Part shown: positions 1-11,910 of the stretch, piece after piece | Position numbering within the stretch: the stretch's first letter is position 1 | Layout of the letters: every line of letters begins with the position of its first letter | Position numbers and translations under genes: made by a program | Source of the DNA: Erythrophleum ivorense | Lineage: Eukaryota > Streptophyta > Magnoliopsida > Fabales > Fabaceae | Assembly (NCBI GenBank): GCA_026724425.1 | Contig: JAIUCV010000282.1 | Location: 620,001-684,000 of the forward strand | Direction: 5' to 3' | DNA: 64,000 nt | The notes under the pieces: model-generated | Seen by the model: the letters and a program-made list of their open reading frames with translations, nothing else | What the model was told of the DNA's origin: nothing | Databases searched by the model: none

Positions 1-281
1 CTAATTGGTTATTGATCAAATCCTATGTGGGGAGAAAAAGACAAGCCATTAAAACTCACAAGGAGAACAACCTCATTTGGAGGGGGAAAAAACTCAAAAG
101 GAGGTAGGAGATGCTGGGAATCTTTCTGGAATCCCATCTTTCCCCTCAAACAAATAGAAGATGAAATTCAATCATATCATAATTAGGGCAATTTATCAGT
201 ATGAATCGGTCAAGTTTTGGACCTAATTAAACTAAATCGAATCAATTGGTTTATTAAAATATTAGATTTATAAAAGTTAAG
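1..281. other. unassigned left edge
   Basis: No open frame or recognisable motif is visible. It lies directly upstream of the LINE ORF1 remnant and may be that element's 5' untranslated region, but nothing in the sequence proves it. Confidence 0.3.
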
Positions 282-817
282 ATGACGAATCTAGGCTGTG
301 GTGCTGAAACTTTTGGGGAGAAACAGGATGTCTATCTACGTACTGATGGGGAGGATCAATTGCTCAGGAATACGAAAAAGGTGAAGGCCAATGAGACACG
401 GGAAACGGTGATGGATGATCATATGGTTGATGGGTCAGGGAATGCTGACGACAGATTGGAGAGGTATACATGAAGTTGGAAAGTGAGCGTAAGGTGGTTT
501 CTTACAGTGACCTACCCATTAGAGTCAATGGACAGCAAAACGATCATGGCAGTGAGGAGTACGAGTGTTACTGGGGGGTGGAGGGCTTTTTGGATGAGGA
601 TGAAGAGTCCATGGGAGGTCATGGCGTGGAACCAAACCTGAATCAGCTATGTCCTTATATTCTTTCCTATAAGCAATGAGGAAAGAGTTGCGTTGTTAAA
701 CCGTTTTGAAAAGCCCTCATCATGAAGCTTTTGGGTAGAAAAATGGGCTATAAATTTTTACAGGGAAGACTTCAAAAGCTCTGGAGTCTGAATGGAACTT
801 TTAAGATGGTGGGACTG
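282..817 (+). pseudogene. LINE ORF1 remnant (DUF4283-like)
   Basis: Two short overlapping frames (282-473 and 470-679) are followed, after a stop, by a readable stretch at about 682-815. That stretch contains MKLLGRKMGYKFL, RLQKLWSLNG and TFKMV. This order matches the DUF4283 domain of plant L1-type LINE ORF1 proteins, which reads roughly V-K-L-L-G-R-x-I-G-Y, then L-W-x-P-x-G-x-F. In plant LINEs this protein binds the element RNA during target-primed reverse transcription. The acidic region upstream is low complexity and less certain. The frame is broken by stops and then interrupted at 818 by a short repeat that recurs at 13462, so it is a dead copy. A LINE ORF2 endonuclease on the same strand starts at about 13604 and may be the other half of the same element. 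The family call rests on motif reading only. Confidence 0.6.
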
Positions 818-962
818 TGAGCTACTTTAGGATATGTTAAAGCACAAAAATGATATCCAGAATAACTAAATGCTGAAGAACCACTTACCTCTAGCCCTTG
901 CCAAACCTTAAAGCTTTTGTACCAAGGGTGTTTTCGAGCTCTCAATTCTCTCACTGATAGTG
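818..962 (-). repeat. ~140-bp dispersed repeat, copy 1 (LTR-like)
   Basis: The plus strand starts TGAGCTACT and ends CTCTCACTGATAGTG. The same sequence recurs in the same orientation at 13462-13603 at roughly 80% identity by eye. The core has TG...CA ends (818-953). On the minus strand the right copy is followed by a primer-binding-like site, so the pair is best read as short LTRs of a minus-strand retroelement covering the copia remains between them. No clean target duplication or polypurine tract borders this copy. Confidence 0.45.
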
Positions 963-1539
963 TTGTTGAGTTTTTAAACTCAAATGGCTTGGAGAGGAGG
1001 AGCTCCAGGACCCCTTGTTTAGAGCAAAAACCAGATATGCATCCTCCCATCAAGGACACGTCAATGAAGAGCCAAGGTGGGATGGGTTCAATGGTACCCT
1101 AAATTGCCTCTAACATGAAATCCTAAAGCTAGATATGGTGCAGAGGACCACTTTAGGTAAACTAAGGCAAGTTGCAAGATTTTTATCTTACAACTTGCAT
1201 CTACTGATTACATTCTTTCACTTGGTCCTTACACCATATCCATAATGATTCCAAAAATTTAGAATGCCCCAAATGTATATTCAAAAGAGAAAACTATATA
1301 CATGAATTGCAATGATAAATCCTATATAGGTGAGTATTACCTTCCATATATTATTAGAACTTCTTAAACACATCATAATTTAATGAATAAGCTTTATACC
1401 TATTCTAAATCCTCTTATTGTTATTATCATCAAAACATAAATATGTATATAAAATGAGAAAACAACTCAATACTTAATAAGAGCTTTATCATAAATGATA
1501 TATACATTAAAGGGCTCAACATGGAATCAAGTTCTATTC
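963..1539. other. unassigned, possible LINE or copia 3' non-coding
   Basis: Positions 963-1125 hold a short readable plus-strand stretch (EFLNSNGLE...) that I could not assign. Near 1160-1200 there is an inverted repeat around GCAAGTTG / CAACTTGC, which could sit in the 3' non-coding part of the copia element whose RNase H ends at about 1540. The remainder is AT-rich with no recognisable feature. Confidence 0.3.
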
Positions 1540-1925
1540 TAGATACATGATCCTTAAAAAATGTTGGTGGCATGCCTTTTTTTTTTCAAAGATTCAGCTA
1601 TTGTCAATTCAATGTTAATATATTTAATGGTAACTTCACTTTTCTTGACACATTTCCAAATGGCTAAGTACTTAATGTTAATGTACTTATTTTGACTTCC
1701 ACTCTTATTGTTTTTAACCAAAAAAATAATAATTGAGTTATTACAATATATTATTAATGGCTTAAAGATAGAATCCACAATTCTAAACCAAAAAGTAAAG
1801 CGCTTTAGTTATATATCATGTGAAGTTGCTTTGAAACTAGATATGAACTTAGGTTCTATGGTACAAGTAGCAGTTATTTACTTTGCACTCTTCTAAGATA
1901 AGACTTTGTCGACAAACATAAAAAT
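1540..1925 (-). pseudogene. Ty1/copia RNase H, C-terminal fragment
   Basis: Read on the minus strand, this gives the closing part of a copia polyprotein. First comes a degenerate block corresponding to the family's ALST-x-EAE region (here ATCTIEPKF), then SFKATSHDI, then a frame at 1778-1554 with IIYCNNSIIIFLVKN, SGSQNKYINIKYLA and HATNIF. These match the RNase H tail of plant copia polyproteins, including the conserved Y-C-D/N-N-x-A/S and K-H-I-D/N-I-K-Y motifs. RNase H removes the RNA strand during reverse transcription. Several stops interrupt it. The upstream part of the same polyprotein lies at 5604-8366, separated by a 3.7-kb insertion, and about 110 bases of RNase H sequence occur at both edges of that insertion. 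Confidence 0.75.
1817..1925. repeat. copy 1 of ~110-bp duplicated copia segment
   Basis: This stretch contains ACTTAGGTTCTATGGTACAA and is nearly identical to 5604-5712 in the same orientation. Copia sequence continues leftward from this copy and rightward from the other, so the duplicates bracket the inserted block 1926-5603. Confidence 0.85.
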
Positions 1926-2700
1926 AGATTAAATAAACTCAAATAATTCATCTAAATAAATAAGATAATTATTTGAATTAATAATTTATTTAAAATTTAA
2001 TTTAATTAACTAATTTTGAATAAAATTTGTTATATTATTCAATTTTATTTGATAGGATTTGTTTTTTATAAGAATATATTCCATCTAAATTTGAAATTCC
2101 TTGAAAACCCTCTATAAATAGATGGACTCTTAAGAATTGTAACTCACTCATTTAGATCCTTTCTTAAAAGGCATTAGATTCATGTGTTGAGCAGAACTTC
2201 TCTTTAAAAGTAGTCTCTTTCATTTTTATATTCTCTTTAGAGTTTTCCCGAGGCAACATTACTAGGTTTCAAAGATTTGGGATGTGTATAAATATCATAA
2301 AGGATTTTGGTAGCCCTTCCATAACCACGAGAAGGGAAGAGTTCACCAGATTGTGATTCGTGTGTGGAGTACATTCAAATTTGTAAAGTGAACATTTTCT
2401 TGAGATCAAGAGAATCACGTATGGTATGTTTGTTTGTTTAATTTTACCAACACAATCAATATTTGATTTAGGGTATCCATAAAAACCCCACCATTTAATT
2501 TTCTATAAATAATTCCACATTTCTTATTTATTAATTTTCTACACACAGTGGAAGTGAGAGTAGTGGTACTAGTGACAACAACAATGACAACCATGATGAA
2601 TGAGACATGAATTAAAGTTAGAATTTCTAAGTGATGAAGGATGAATAATTTAGCCTCTTTAAAAAAGTATTCTGATGACATTGAAAAGATATGTGCACAC
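1926..2700 (+). repeat. probable LTR fragment with TATA box
   Basis: This AT-rich sequence is unlike the copia coding sequence on either side. It has the look of a plant copia LTR in plus orientation: a TATAAATA box at 2113-2120, followed by a transcribed-looking leader of moderate composition that runs to about 2440. No second copy of this LTR is present in the window and no primer-binding site follows, so the call is tentative. Confidence 0.35.
2113..2120 (+). promoter_or_regulatory. TATA box in LTR-like sequence
   Basis: TATAAATA in the context CCTCTATAAATAGATGG is a textbook plant TATA box. It is probably the promoter of the LTR remnant and there is no host gene downstream. Confidence 0.4.
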
Positions 2701-3130
2701 TTTTTAACTTTTTTTTGTTAATGTAACTAGATTCCTATATCAGTAAGATCTATATCATTTTATAAGTATACTACTTAGTTTAGTAAGATATATTAAAAAT
2801 AATAATTCAATATAGAGCTACTGATAAAAATTTTTGTGCATTGTACATTGTTCATATTAAACCAAGTATTATGTATATGAAACATTGCAAATTTTACTAC
2901 TATAGAGATTTGACTGCATTTGTTAAAAGATTAAAAACAAATTAAAAAGAGCTATGCATTAAAAAGAGCTATGCGTAAAGGATCTCCATTTTATATTGTC
3001 ATTGTCTCTTATAACCAAAGATACTAATAGTATAACACTAATTTGAGTGGTACTTTATACTATTCAATAATTGTAAAATTCTTACAACTATACAAATTTA
3101 ACTTTATTAATTTTTATGAATTGTAAATTA

Positions 3131-3420
3131 TTTCTTCCGCTCCAAATATAAATCACTTAAAGAAAAAAATTTTTGATCCAAAATGTAAGTCACTTAACAA
3201 TGATTATTACTTTTTTTCCTATAATACTCTTCATTTAATGGTAACAGCTATGTTAAAAACCTTCCATTTAATGACAATAACTATATTAGTAACAAGGGTA
3301 ATGATAAAAAGATATGATAATATTTAAAAAATTTAAAAATATAATTAATTTTTTTTTAAAAAGTATAAATCTATTAAAAATAACTTATATTTTAGACTAA
3401 AAAAAATATTTTTTATGATA
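3131..3420. mobile_element. degenerate MITE
   Basis: The left end reads CTTCCGCTCCAAATATAAATC and the right end contains AACTTATATTTTAGACTAAA. As an inverted pair these resemble the ends of the widespread plant MITEs whose termini read CTCCCTCCGTTCCAAAATATAAG. The ends are too decayed to fix the boundaries or the target duplication. Confidence 0.4.
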
Positions 3421-4362
3421 GCTGTAAGAAATATAAAAAGGCTACACCTAAACTTAGACAAATCTTCTTTAGATTATGGTACAAAAATTAAACTACAATA
3501 TTAAAATAAACTTAATCGAGCAGATGCACTGAAACCCAAAAGCATATTCACAATCTATCAATCTATCTGGAGGAGTGAATCCGGAAAAAACCCACATGAT
3601 GTTTTGATGCCCTGGCCCCCCTAACAACCATCATGTTGTCGTCTATCGATTCAAAATTTCACACTCTCTTAAAACTTTACTTTATTTTTATTATCTTTTG
3701 TTTTATGTGAAAAAAGAAGTTTTAAGTGAAAGTGAGGGAAACAAGGTGTTTAACGTCATTACAATTCTGTTATGTTTCTATGCAAAAGAAAAAAAAAATA
3801 CTCTTGTTCTAAAATTTTGCAAGAATACCTTTTTTTAAACTAATTAGAGAGAAATTATACTAATAAAAGTAGTTTAAATTACTTTTTAATCTTTGAGAAA
3901 TATTTAAATTATATAACTATTTTTTATTATAAAAATATACAAAAACACTCCTAATGCTAAAATATAAGTAAATACCTTTAAGAATAATATTTAATTTTTT
4001 ATTACAAATATAACTTATTATATTTCTTTTTAAAATTTTATTTCAATTTTTTTGTTTATTTTATGTTAAAAAATAAATTTAATTTATTTTAAATTTTAAA
4101 AAATAACTAATTTTATATTAGTCAAATATGGATTTAATGTTTATTACGTTATATAAATTATATGTATATATTGATTAAAGTAGATGTGATGATAGTTAAA
4201 GATGACAAAAATTTCCTAAAGTACAAGATCTCCACAAAGATTAACCCATTTAAAAACTTGCATTTGAGAATTCCTTTCCCCATAGGAACAAAAACGAAAG
4301 AAAAAATGTCTTTGTAAGTGGTACCGATGAGAAGCATGGCTTATCTCCATTTTACATAAATA

Positions 4363-4395
4363 CTAGCATTAACCCCTGGAGATCCGGGGCTTTTC
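4363..4395 (-). mobile_element. possible Helitron 3' terminus
   Basis: On the minus strand a short GC-rich hairpin (GCCCCGGATCTCCAGGGG, arms CCCC-GGA / TCC-GGGG) is followed six bases later by CTAG and then T. Helitrons end in a hairpin shortly before CTRR and insert between A and T, so this fits. The matching 5' TC end, which would lie to the right on the plus strand, was not located. Confidence 0.4.
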
Positions 4396-5603
4396 AAAAA
4401 TTATGAGTTTTACCAAAAAAAGAAAAAAAGAAAATGTTGATTAATGTTAAATAGTAATATACAATAACTAAAGAGTAATAAAATAATGTATGAATAGTAT
4501 AAAATAGTATATAAATAATGTACTATGACATGACATTATAAACAATATAATAAATGGTACAAATGAACAATATCCAATCACGACTTTTTATATGTATAAA
4601 TGATATGCCTTTAAAATTTTTATATACATATATTATTAATTTTTATCCTTTTTAATCACTTCAATTTTTATTTATATTCATATTATTTTTTTAAAAATCA
4701 ATCTAACTATAGAATTAAATCTCAATCCCTCACTCCTTCTCCCTCATTTATTGAATTTAAGCTTTTTTTTAAACATTTGAGCTTTAAATTAAAGCATGTT
4801 TTCAATTGGATAAATTCTTTTTTTATTTTACTGAATATTTTTGTTATTTTTTATTAAAATTTTGAGGTCCTCATAAGAACTTGTGGAGCAAGGATAGGGG
4901 AAAATTCTCCCCATGCCAAGGATTAAGGGCAAAGACAAATAATAAATGGTGAGAATAAGAAGTGGGGATGCACTTTCTATTCTCATCCAGTAAGGTTTAG
5001 GGTTTAGAAGATCCAAGTGTGGATTTAAAAAATAATAAAAAGATTATATAATTTAAATATCTCTATAAAAATCTAAATTATTTAAAAAAGCATATCATAT
5101 CTCTTCATAAAAACTTATGAACAATTTTAATGAAGTTGAGTTTTTTTTCCATTACTAGATGTATTATAGTTTTTGTAAAACTTATTATAAATTAATATAA
5201 AAACTTTGAAATGTCTCATTGGAATCTATTTATCAACCAAAAAAATATTTATAAAAATTATATTTAAAAATATTAAATTAAAAATATTTATATGGAAAAC
5301 TATTAAATTTTAAAATTATTTTTAAGGATTTAAAAATGAAAATTTTAAATTATGTAAAAAATTATAATTTAGGGCAAAATGTTAAAATTATAGTTTAAAA
5401 CTATTCTAAAGCATCTATATGATATCTTTTCGTAAAACTGACAAAGCATATGGAAGGCCCATTGCAAGTGAGATCTACTTTCTATATTTAAAAAATAAAT
5501 GCAAGAAATCCGTGCCCATTTATAACTAACTAATGCAACTGGTAGCTTTTTGCTCCAGAATGAAAGGACAAATACCTAGATGTTATTATTTGTAGTATAC
5601 ATC

Positions 5604-5712
5604 ATGTCAAGTTGCCTCAAAACTAGATATGAACTTAGGTTCTATGGTACAAGTAGCAGTTATTTGCTTTGCACTCTTCTAAGATACGACTTCGTCGATG
5701 AACATAAAAATA
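5604..5712. repeat. copy 2 of ~110-bp duplicated copia segment
   Basis: This is the second copy of 1817-1925. Read on the minus strand, the copia frame enters it from the right (QKSTSSYIFMFIDEV) and is lost at its left edge near 5603. Confidence 0.85.
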
Positions 5713-8361
5713 TAGCTTGATGTTGATTTTTGTGAGTTAACACATATGATGAAATTTGAGTTTGAATAGCTGACTATCTATCTTAAGGTTCTTAGTCCAT
5801 TTGTATATTAAGATGTGGTCTTTGGTATCTTTAAGATATCTTATAACCTTTTTTTCAACTTTCTAGTGATCTATACTTAGATTACTATGATATCTGCCTA
5901 ATATTCTGATTACAAATGTAATGTCAAGTCTTATACAAATCTGAGCATACATAAGGCTTTTAATAACTAAAGCATATAGAATATTATACATTTGTTCCCT
6001 TTCTAGATCATTTTTTTAGGTATTGGTTGAAATTGAACTTGTCATCCTTCACAATAGGTGTTGTACTTAGTTAATAGTCTCTCATCCAAAATTTTTTTAA
6101 AATCTTATTGATATAGGTTTCTTATGATAATATCAAAATATATTGACTTCTCTCTCTATGAATTTGAATGCCAATGGCATATGATGCCTTATCCATATCT
6201 TTCAAATCAAAATTTTTAGAAAGAAATTGTTTTACCTCATATGATAGCCCCGTATTATTAGTTGCAAGTAATATATCGTCCACATATAGCACTAGAAAAT
6301 AGATTTTATTTTTGTTGACCTTTTGATATATACATTGATTTATGACATTTCTATGAATCCAAATGAGGAGATGATATTATGAAGTCTTAAGTACCACTGA
6401 GGGAGGCACGGAAGAATCTATATATAGAGTTTTTAAGTTTACACACCAAATGTTCATTGGCACTAGAGGAAAATCTTTCAAGTTGTTCTATATATACCTC
6501 TTCCTTTAGTTTTACATTGAGAAATGCCATCTTTACATCCATTTGATATAGTTATAAGTTAAAATGGATAACTAATGTCATTATTACATAGAAGAAATCT
6601 TTCTTAGATGTAAGAGAGATAGTCTCTGTGTGGTTGATTTTTGCCCTTTGAGTGAATTTCTTAGCTACAAGTCTTACCTTTTATATCTCTTAATGTTGCT
6701 TAATGAGTCTCTCCTTATTTTATATACCCATTTGCGTCCAATGGCCTTAAAGCCACTAAGAAACTTGACGAAATCCTAGACTCTATTAGATGCTATAAAA
6801 TCCATCCATTCCTTCATGAGATTGTGCCATTGTTTAGATTTTCTACAAGTGATGGCTTGTGAAAATGTCTTAGGATCATTTTCAACTTTTATATTGTAGT
6901 TAGATTCTTGTAGGTACACGATATAGCCACTATAAATTGCTAACTTCCTTATTTTTAGTTAATCTTCTTAATGTTGGTTTAATATTTTTTTAGGGAGCAT
7001 GTGACTCAATTGGTTGATCAATAGTTTTTGGTAATTATTTAACAACTAGATTAATTAGGTCATGGTCAACAACTTGTGAATTCTCAATAATTGGTCATTC
7101 AATGCTTAATTGTACTTAAGGGGTACAGATTACAATCAATCTATTGCTTGATGTGACAGTTTAAGTACTAAATTGATCATTCTTAGATTTTAAGTTTTGA
7201 GTTTGATCACTCTCTTTGCATTTTTTGATTCCACAATTTTAATGCTATGAGATGGAGAATAAAATTTATATCCTTTAGACCTTTCAACATACCTAATGAA
7301 GTAGTCACTACTGGTTTTTGGATCTACCTTTTTCTTATGTGGATTATAAATCCTTACCTTAGATTGGCATCTCTAAACATGCATATGTTTTAAACTTGGT
7401 TTCCAACCTTTAGGTAGTTCAAATGGTATCCTTTTAACAGTCTTAGTTGGAACTCGGTTATGAATATATGCAATTATCTTAAAGGCCTTAGTCCACAAAG
7501 GTTTATAAAGCTTGAAGTTGATTAGCATGTTTTACACCATGTTCAATAATGTTAAATTTCTTCTTTTAGCTATACCATTTAGATCTAGAGACTCAAGCAT
7601 GGTGTATTGGCCATTAATCCCATGTTCTTGAAGAAACTTAATAAATGGATTAGGTGCCTATCCATTTGTAGTATATCTACTGTAGCACTCACCATCTTTG
7701 CCTGATCTCACTATTTTAATTTGTTTATTACATTGATTTTCTACTTCTACTTTGAGTACCATAAAGGCATTTAGTGCCTCATTTTTATTATTAAATAAAT
7801 AGAGATACATGTATTGTAAGTAATGATCAATAAAGGTGATGAAATTTTTCTAACTGCTTGAGTCTATATTTAGACTACAAATATCCATATATATGATTTC
7901 TAACATGGCAGAATCTCTTTTAGCACCTTTCTTAGTTTTATTAGTTTACTTTCCCTTAATGTAGTTTAAACAAGTGTTGAAATCAATAAAATTAAGAGTA
8001 TTAAGTGTTCCACCATTTACCAATCTTTTCACCATCTCCATTAAGATATGATCAAGTTTGTAATGCCACAACATAGAGAAATCTTTATTAGTAACACATC
8101 TTTTAATACCTACACTACTAGAAACATACATTGGATTATGAAAAGGTATCGTCTTATAATTGAATTCAAAAAGGACCATCACAAATTGTGCCATCTCCAA
8201 CAATATTAGATTTATAAAATAACTTGAACATATTGTTTGAAAATTCAAGTAAATATCTAAATGGTGCAAGTTTTGATATAAAAATAAAGTTTCTCTAAAA
8301 ACTTGATACATAGTAAGGTCCTATCTAGAATCAAAACAAAGCCAGTATCTAACATTAGTTT

Positions 8362-8366
8362 GTAGG
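8362..8366. repeat. target-site duplication, left
   Basis: GTAGG here and GCAGG at 10991-10995 flank the LTR with one mismatch. Confidence 0.7.
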
Positions 8367-10990
8367 TGTTACACCCTCGTATGAGGCATAACTAGCATGG
8401 TCTATAAGTTGAAACTTGCATCCATAAGCCTCTTATCAAATAGAATCGTAAACATAGAAGGAGTGACAGTAAAGTAAGACAAACTTCTAAAATTTAAGGA
8501 TGTTTTTCCTTATCAAAAGATTCATACAATATCTCTAGGAGATTGATTACATGCTAACTCATTTAACCTTTTGTAAAAATTTTGGCAGAGTCTTTCATAA
8601 ATATATAACTACTTGAAATTTCCACAAATAATTAAATTTCTAATGAAAATAATCAAGACAGCTTCACTTTCAACATGAAGCACTAAACAATAACAAATGT
8701 AGGTAGAGAACCCTTCCTATGCATCAGTAGAGCTACAACAAAGAAGAAGCAATATACCTAATTACAATTTCAATAGTACTTTCACAAAAAGGCCCTTGCA
8801 AAAACAATGTAGGGCTCAACAATGAGAAACAGTCTTTCCTATGACGTCGAGGCTAGTTTTAGATTGACACTACTATTTGAAATGTTAAAAAAAATTAAAG
8901 GAATGAGTTCAAGTATTAGTAAGCAGGTAATGCTTATTATGTCAGAAAAGCAAATTACAAGTGATAGCTTACCTCATAACTTTGAAATTTATATTGATAG
9001 CATAAGCAATAACACAATATCCATTTAAGTTATTCTCATCATTAATAATGTATAAGTCTAATAATGTGCATAAAAAAAACCACCTTTATAAAAATCATCT
9101 ATAGAAGCATCTAAATAGAATCAAATCGAATAGACACAAAGTATATAGCTCACGAGGGTAACTAACTGTAAGGGGAGCTTTGTGTTCTCTAAAATCAAAC
9201 AAATCCGTGTGTGGTGGCTAACACACGGGACTAGCAACACCTTTGTTAGCTTCAGACCGAGGTGCACCGAAGCTAACAACTATTATTATTAGCTATAGAG
9301 TTCTGTAATAGATCGCTTTCTATTTTTAACACTAACATACACTTAAGAAAATGGATAAAATAATCAAATTAGTAATTACCCAAGTGATATATATACATTT
9401 AATTAATTAATCCACAAGAAGAATATCTAAATAATAGTAATTAATATTCAATTTCTGAACAAATAATAATTAATGCAGCTTCAACAAGGGTCATAATCTC
9501 TTTGTAAATAGAAAATTTCTCTTCTAGTTATAAAATAACAAAATCATATTTACCATTGCATTGGATTAAATGAACAAGTAGTATAATTTATCCATAGCAA
9601 GTATTAATTACTCACAGCATAAAGGTAACAATGTAAATTCTTTTGGACCTTAATCCAACTAAGCACTTGATATGGGATTGTCTCTAAAATCTTCTAAAAT
9701 ACTTATAAAAAATTTACGTTACTAGGTAAGATATTAAATCGCATAAGGTTAAATTAATCTTATTTGTTATTGTCTCTCTTAAAATGATAATTCCTATATG
9801 CTACAAATAGGACATTCTCACTTAGACCCAACATTGGTCCTAACCTTTTCAACTATACCATTTAACCTTCAAAGTTACAACATCAATAAAATTTCCTAAC
9901 CTCTTCAACTATACCATTTAACCTTCCAAGTTACAACATTAATAAAATTTCTTTTCTTAGTCCTTAAATTCCCCTGCCATTCAAAAAGTTAGATAATTAA
10001 AACTCCATCTTCTAAAATTTGTTGAAGTAATTTGCCATCCCTTAACCTAGAATTTAAACTAACATAATCTTTGAAATAGAATAAGCTAAGTTGCAATTTA
10101 GAAATTTCTCTTGAAATGTATGCTTATGGGAATTTCTAACTTCATTTAACACACTAATTTATTATCTCAAGAAGGAAATCCTTAATGTAGATTTTTTTCC
10201 CCTTAGGTAATCACAAGAAAGAAATTAGGACACTTTCATCCTACTTGAAAGAGTTAAGAACAAGGAAAAATATAGTGACTATCAAGATAGGAAGGCTTTA
10301 ATTTCTCTATTTTTGGACTAAACCCAAGTTGGACCTTTTCCTTTGTTTTAGACATGAAATGAAGCAAGCTTTATAGATTCAATCTTTTGAGGCACAATCT
10401 AAACTTCAACAGTAAAAATGAAGAAAAAAAGATGGTTCTTCACCTAAAAATTAAGGAAGAAATGAAGAGAAATGGAAGCAACTCACATGAAGCTTAAAAA
10501 CCACAACCTTTTCCCTCTTCCACACTGCTACTGCGATAGAGAAAGGACACTTGTTGTAGTTGGGTGAGGAGGCTAGCTTCATCGCAGACAGGGTAGTTAG
10601 AAGGGAAAAGAAAAAAAGAAAGTGGAAATGAGGAAGATTCATAACAATGGTACGGAGCAAAGGTGAGAAAGTTGTAGCTTAAAGAACATTTGTGAAACAA
10701 AGAAAGAGAAATGTGAAGAAAAATGGGTGGTGTTGGATTTTTTTAATATACTTTAGGTAAAATTGGACATTGGCCTTTTAACAAGTTCAAAATGATCTAA
10801 TATAGTCCTTGTGTCACTCCTATCTATCTCTTAAACAAAATTTAAAACTCCTAAACTTGCCTTAACTTATCCTACCACTACTTCCCATTCTAAAGTAGTT
10901 TATTTTACTTTATTATAATTCACCTTAGTTCTACTCCTAATTTGTGAGTTAATAGGGACCCAATTGGAATAGAATTTCTAGGGTGTTATA
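8367..10990 (-). mobile_element. solo LTR, 2.6 kb, inside copia
   Basis: The insert starts TGTTACACCC and ends GGGTGTTATA, so its termini are inverted 10-mers with one mismatch and a decayed final CA. It is flanked by a 5-bp target duplication and splits the copia protease/integrase region. The terminal style is that of long gypsy LTRs. On the minus strand it begins TATAACACCC, as do LTR starts of the TGTAACACCC type, which suggests minus orientation. No gag or pol sequence lies inside, so it is a solo LTR left by LTR-LTR recombination. A compact GC-richer hairpin sits at 9243-9279. Short minus-strand frames at 10451-10700 have no family resemblance. Confidence 0.75.
9243..9279. repeat. perfect 11-bp hairpin with palindromic loop
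   Basis: TTGTTAGCTTC (9243-9253) and GAAGCTAACAA (9269-9279) are exact reverse complements separated by 15 bases. The loop itself contains the palindrome GGTGCACC. It stands out as a GC-richer patch (about 9180-9285) in an AT-rich LTR. Confidence 0.8.
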
Positions 10991-10995
10991 GCAGG
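10991..10995. repeat. target-site duplication, right
   Basis: GCAGG matches GTAGG at 8362-8366 with one difference. Confidence 0.65.
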
Positions 10996-11910
10996 TTCCT
11001 ATGCCTTTCACTTGTGAGCCTATCTTATTTCTTGAATAGATATACCGCTCATTGTCCACTAGCTTCCTTTAGATTAAAAAGTCTTGCAAGATATTGGAGA
11101 TATGGATTGTATATTCAAAATCAATCCATCATGTGTTACTACTAACATCAACCATACTAGATTTATAGCAAAAGAATGAAATTAAGTTATCTTTCTTTCC
11201 AAGTCAAACCTTGAATTTGACACAGTCTTTTCTTATGCGCCCTTTCTTTTCATAAAAGAAATATTTGAACTCCTTCTTAATGTCATCTTGGATAGGTACC
11301 TTACTCTTCCCCTTTTCTTTACCTTGCCTCTTATTCTTTCTTATTGTCACTGTATATACACTTTCTTCTATTTACACTAAAAGTTTTTGCTCTTCTTGAA
11401 CACGCATGGTCAGTAATTGATTTATTGACTATTTTTCCTTTTATATGTTTTAAGAGACCTTGAAAGCCTTATACATAGGTAGTAGGGAGGTTAGAATAAA
11501 GTGCACTAAGAAATATTTAAAAATCTCATTCTCAAGTGGTCTTAATTGAGTTGTTTTATCCCTCATTTGCATAATATGCTCTCACACACCCCTTATGCCA
11601 GTAAGCTTTAAGGTTTTTAATATGGTCCTTAGAGTGCTTACTAGGCCTTGTTTAAGGACTCAAACTATTTATCAATGGCCTTAAGCAAATCTAGGACATT
11701 TTCATGTTCTTCTATTGGTAGATAATTTGGTCTTGATGTACATCATACTGATGTGATTGGATCGCTTTAAGCATTCATAAAAATCAAATTCTGAATTAAT
11801 GTTAGTACTCATAGGCATAGGAGGTTTATCCTTACTAATAGCATAATCAATGTCTATCCACCTTAATTAGGGAAGAATTTTCTCCCTTCAAACTTTGTAG
11901 TTATTTCCAT
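10996..11910 (-). pseudogene. Ty1/copia gag and protease remnant
   Basis: A plausible gag start lies at 11910 on the minus strand (MEITTKFEGRKFSLIK), matching the usual copia gag opening M-x-x-x-K-F-x-G-x-N-F-x-x-W-K. A degenerate nucleic-acid-binding knuckle follows near 11230 (YFFYEKKGRIRKDC, where the family's first two cysteines and its histidine are replaced). Then comes the protease region with NTWWIDFEYTIHISN, which in active elements reads W-x-x-D-S-G-A-T-x-H. The catalytic D-S-G is changed to D-F-E here, so the enzyme is dead even apart from the many stops. The sequence joins the integrase half at 8366 across the solo LTR. Confidence 0.75.

Larger units (their letters stand above)
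2701..5603. other. AT-rich block inside copia element
   Basis: No coding region is visible. Contents that can be pointed to are a degenerate MITE at about 3131-3420, a possible Helitron terminus at 4363-4395 and an AT-rich segment at about 5250-5400 that resembles one arm of the fold-back element at 24058-24295. The rest is A/T runs. Confidence 0.5.
5604..8366 (-). pseudogene. Ty1/copia integrase and reverse transcriptase remnant
   Basis: Minus-strand order from 8311 leftward is as follows. The GAG-pre-integrase domain contains SMLWHYKLDHI and DFNTCLNYIKGK. Integrase follows, with IRSGKDGECYS-like and RVPTKTVKRIPFEL motifs. Reverse transcriptase comes next, with the catalytic YVDD in LVLYVDDILLATNN near 6260-6300, and then the start of RNase H (QKSTSSYIFMF). 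This domain order, integrase before reverse transcriptase, is diagnostic of Ty1/copia rather than Ty3/gypsy. The catalytic YVDD survives, but the frame is cut by many stops and shifts. The upstream gag and protease lie at 10996-11910 beyond a solo LTR inserted at 8367, and the RNase H end lies at 1540-1925. Confidence 0.85.

Noticed and set aside
4988..5006. GGTTTAGGGTTTAG, a plant telomere-like run
   Set aside because: Only about two TTTAGGG units; far too short for an interstitial telomere array.
7946..8311. 121-codon frame as an independent small gene
   Set aside because: Its sequence is the GAG-pre-integrase domain of the copia polyprotein.
10451..10700. Two overlapping minus-strand frames with hydrophobic starts, possible signal peptides
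   Set aside because: They lie inside the 8367-10990 solo LTR, overlap each other in different frames and show no family resemblance.
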